From NCBI GenBank assembly GCA_001787475.1, contig MFXB01000043.1, positions 1-6,300 on the forward strand: DNA of 6,300 nucleotides, given 5' to 3'. The notes below the pieces were generated by a model. The model ran no database searches and was not told the origin of the DNA. It saw nothing but the letters and a program-made list of their open reading frames with translations. Positions 5,374 through 6,300 of the stretch are shown here, in pieces. A program made the translations under genes and the position numbers. Origin of the DNA: Candidatus Peregrinibacteria bacterium RIFCSPLOWO2_01_FULL_48_20 (GTDB lineage: Bacteria > Patescibacteriota > Gracilibacteria > UBA1369 > 2-02-FULL-48-14). The stretch's first letter is position 1. Every line of letters starts with the position of its first letter.

Positions 5374-5395
5374 TACACGAACGAAGTGAGTGAAC
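5371..5395 (-). repeat. Degenerate hairpin-like element at the khpA/pilin-like gene junction
   Basis: The spacer between the two genes contains GAACGAAGTGAGTGAAC (5379-5395). With the flanking bases it forms an imperfect stem (CAC 5376-5378 with GTG 5386-5388, and TTCA with TGAA further out). Its CGAAGTGAG differs from the CGAAGGTGAG of the 19-bp repeat by one base, so it may be a worn relative. It overlaps the start codon of the pilin-like gene and could limit its translation. Confidence 0.4.
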
Positions 5396-5405
5396 TAAAA
5401 GAAGT

Positions 5406-5687
5406 CTACACCGCTTGTCCTTCCGGTTCAACAATTTTCAGATTATAGCGCGCATCCTTCTTGGATCCCATCATGCGGAGCAAAATACGCAGCGACTTAG
5501 CCGTTTGTCCGGCCTTTCCAATGATCTTTCCCATATCCTCTTTGTTCACTTTTAGGGTGATGAGCACCCCTAAATCATCCACGGTTTGAGTCACCTCCAC
5601 GTCGTCGGGATGTTCCACAATGGCTTTTACAACAAACTCAACAAAGTCTCGTGCAGCCATATCATCATTAATGTCGGAAGAAGGCAT
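5406..5687 (-). CDS. khpA: KH-domain RNA-binding protein KhpA
   Basis: KhpA is a small cytoplasmic single-KH protein that binds RNA, often together with KhpB/Jag, and influences cell division and translation in Firmicutes. The 93-residue product shows the KH signature GKIIGKAGQTAKSLRILL (53-70) with the GxxG loop GKAG at 57-60. It is preceded by the family's typical opening FVEFVVKAIVEHPDDV (15-30). Its N-terminus is about ten residues longer than usual, so Met10 (5660) is a possible alternative start; neither start has a Shine-Dalgarno. It follows rpsP by 28 bases, the classic rpsP-khpA arrangement, and is co-transcribed with it. The stop is TAG. The family call is secure. Confidence 0.93.
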   Translation of the reverse strand: MPSSDINDDMAARDFVEFVVKAIVEHPDDVEVTQTVDDLGVLITLKVNKEDMGKIIGKAGQTAKSLRILLRMMGSKKDARYNLKIVEPEGQAV

Positions 5688-5715
5688 AGGTGAAGTTTAA
5701 AGAATTTTTGTCGGA

Positions 5716-6132
5716 CTAAGCGGCCGGAGTTTCTTCCACTGCAGCAACAGCTGCAGGTTCTTGAGCGGGGGTTTCAACAGCGGGAGCTTCCGGAGCCGAT
5801 TCGGCAACGGCAGCCGCAACCGGAGCCGGTTTTTCCTCGGCCGGCGCGCTCTTGCTTCGTTTTTTCTTGTTGCGAGGTTCCAAGAACTTATCCAGTCCGG
5901 ACATTCCGTTGGTCTTAAGGAGGGAGGCCACACGGTCGGAAGGCCGAGCTCCTTTTGAAATCCAGTACTCGATACGTTCTTTATTGAAGTCCAACTTCTT
6001 ATTATCGGAAGGGTTGTAATGCCCCAAAATTTCATGGCTTGCCCCTTTCACGGCATCCGTTTTCTCAGAGATGGTAATGCGGAAAGCGGCTTGATTCTGC
6101 TTCCCCACACGGCTAAGTCGAATAACGAGCAC
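5716..6132 (-). CDS. rpsP: 30S ribosomal protein S16 with Ala/Pro/Glu-rich C-terminal tail
   Basis: S16 binds 16S rRNA in the 5' domain and is needed for 30S assembly. The core (residues 1-85) is typical: MLVIRLSRVGKQNQAAFRI (1-19), EILGHYNP (34-41), and IEYWISKGARPSDRVASLLK (54-73). Bacterial S16 is usually 75-100 residues. Here a basic patch, RNKKKRSKS (87-95), leads into a low-complexity tail of Ala, Pro, Glu and Val up to residue 138, about 40 residues of probable disorder. The start is GTG at 6132, fixed by homology with the universal MxxIRL opening, with no Shine-Dalgarno. A strong promoter lies just upstream. It heads an operon with khpA and the pilin-like gene; rimM and trmD, common partners elsewhere, are absent. 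The stop is TAG. Confidence 0.96.
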   Translation of the reverse strand: MLVIRLSRVGKQNQAAFRITISEKTDAVKGASHEILGHYNPSDNKKLDFNKERIEYWISKGARPSDRVASLLKTNGMSGLDKFLEPRNKKKRSKSAPAEEKPAPVAAAVAESAPEAPAVETPAQEPAAVAAVEETPAA

Positions 6133-6162
6133 AGCAGTCAGATTAGAAAATATTGCCTACCG

Positions 6163-6190
6163 ATTGTAGTGTTAAACCCCTGAAAGTCAA
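6163..6190 (-). promoter_or_regulatory. Sigma-70-type promoter of the rpsP operon
   Basis: On the minus strand a -35 TTGACT (6190-6185) and a -10 TACAAT (6168-6163) are separated by 16 bases. They match consensus at five of six positions each. Transcription would start near 6156, leaving a leader of about 24 bases before the GTG at 6132. Two direct copies of GGAAAGCC (plus strand 6193-6200 and 6214-6221, 21 bp apart) lie immediately upstream and could bind an activator. Confidence 0.75.
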
Positions 6191-6234
6191 GCGGAAAGCC
6201 AAAGGATCTTGTTGGAAAGCCCTTTTATGCCCTC

Positions 6235-6254
6235 GTTCACCCCCGGGGGTGAAC
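6235..6254. repeat. Perfect 20-bp palindrome GTTCACCCCCGGGGGTGAAC
   Basis: Ten bases are followed by their exact reverse complement. As RNA it could form a stem of 8 bp with a 4-base loop. There is no T-run on either side, so it is not a standard terminator. It lies about 45 bp upstream of the rpsP -35. It shares the CACC/GGTG core with the 19-bp repeats. The function is unknown. Confidence 0.8.
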
Positions 6255-6300
6255 TCCACAACACTTTACTAACAACGCCAGTCTTTACAGGAAGCAAAGT

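Noticed and set aside
6188..6300. Minus-strand frame open from the window edge to a TGA near 6188, possibly the end of an upstream gene
   Set aside because: Only about 37 codons, no recognisable sequence, and it runs through the palindrome and into the rpsP -35; could be chance.
1..6300. CRISPR array, tRNA or rRNA gene, insertion sequence, toxin-antitoxin pair
   Set aside because: No regularly spaced repeats, no cloverleaf or rRNA-like segment, no transposase motifs and no recognisable toxin-antitoxin family were found.
1..6300. Alternative genetic code with TGA read as glycine
   Set aside because: Every gene is full length without in-frame TGA, and glycine is encoded by ordinary GGN codons.

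Overview
The window looks like a chromosomal segment of a streamlined bacterium, most likely a member of the Candidate Phyla Radiation (Patescibacteria). The hints are a small two-helix pilin-like protein of the kind common in that group, a free-standing 5'-3' exonuclease, ribosomal protein S16 with a low-complexity tail, the lack of clear Shine-Dalgarno sites at almost every start, and tight gene packing. A Peregrinibacteria-like source is a guess from general character, not a demonstrated assignment. The standard code fits: no in-frame TGA is needed, and all eight visible stops are TAA or TAG.

Layout. (1) 1-1228, minus: ftsA, cut by the window edge just before its C-terminus. (2) 1229-1605: a 377-base divergent intergenic region that forms the long leader of ftsA; it holds repeated GGCTT/AAGCC mini-hairpins, a TGTACAAG/CTTGTACA inverted repeat and, at its right end, a strong promoter for the plus-strand operon. 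(3) 1606-3161, plus: a two-gene operon with a homospermidine-synthase-like enzyme and, 2 bases later, a small-multidrug-resistance (SMR) family transporter. (4) 3181-4382, minus: an unrecognised 87-residue protein followed 11 bases later by a stand-alone FEN-type 5'-3' exonuclease ending in a sliding-clamp-binding-like QSSLF motif; a 22-bp inverted repeat covers the promoter -10 box. (5) 4540-4998, plus: a 152-residue protein that resembles the C-terminal half of a GT-B glycosyltransferase. (6) 4990-6132, minus: rpsP, khpA and a two-helix pilin-like membrane protein behind a good sigma-70-type promoter.

How the genes relate. rpsP-khpA is a translation-linked operon in which the usual next genes (rimM, trmD) are replaced by the membrane protein. 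The synthase/transporter pair suggests a polyamine synthesis-and-export unit. The exonuclease may act in Okazaki-fragment maturation or repair, possibly tethered to the beta clamp. ftsA stands apart from ftsQ and has its own regulatory-looking leader.

The intergenic DNA carries an exact 19-bp hairpin repeat in two copies, flanking the exonuclease unit, and related GGTGA-containing palindromes at two other gene junctions. The polyamine pair, the clamp-motif nuclease with its operator-like promoter, and the hairpin family are the observations most worth following up.
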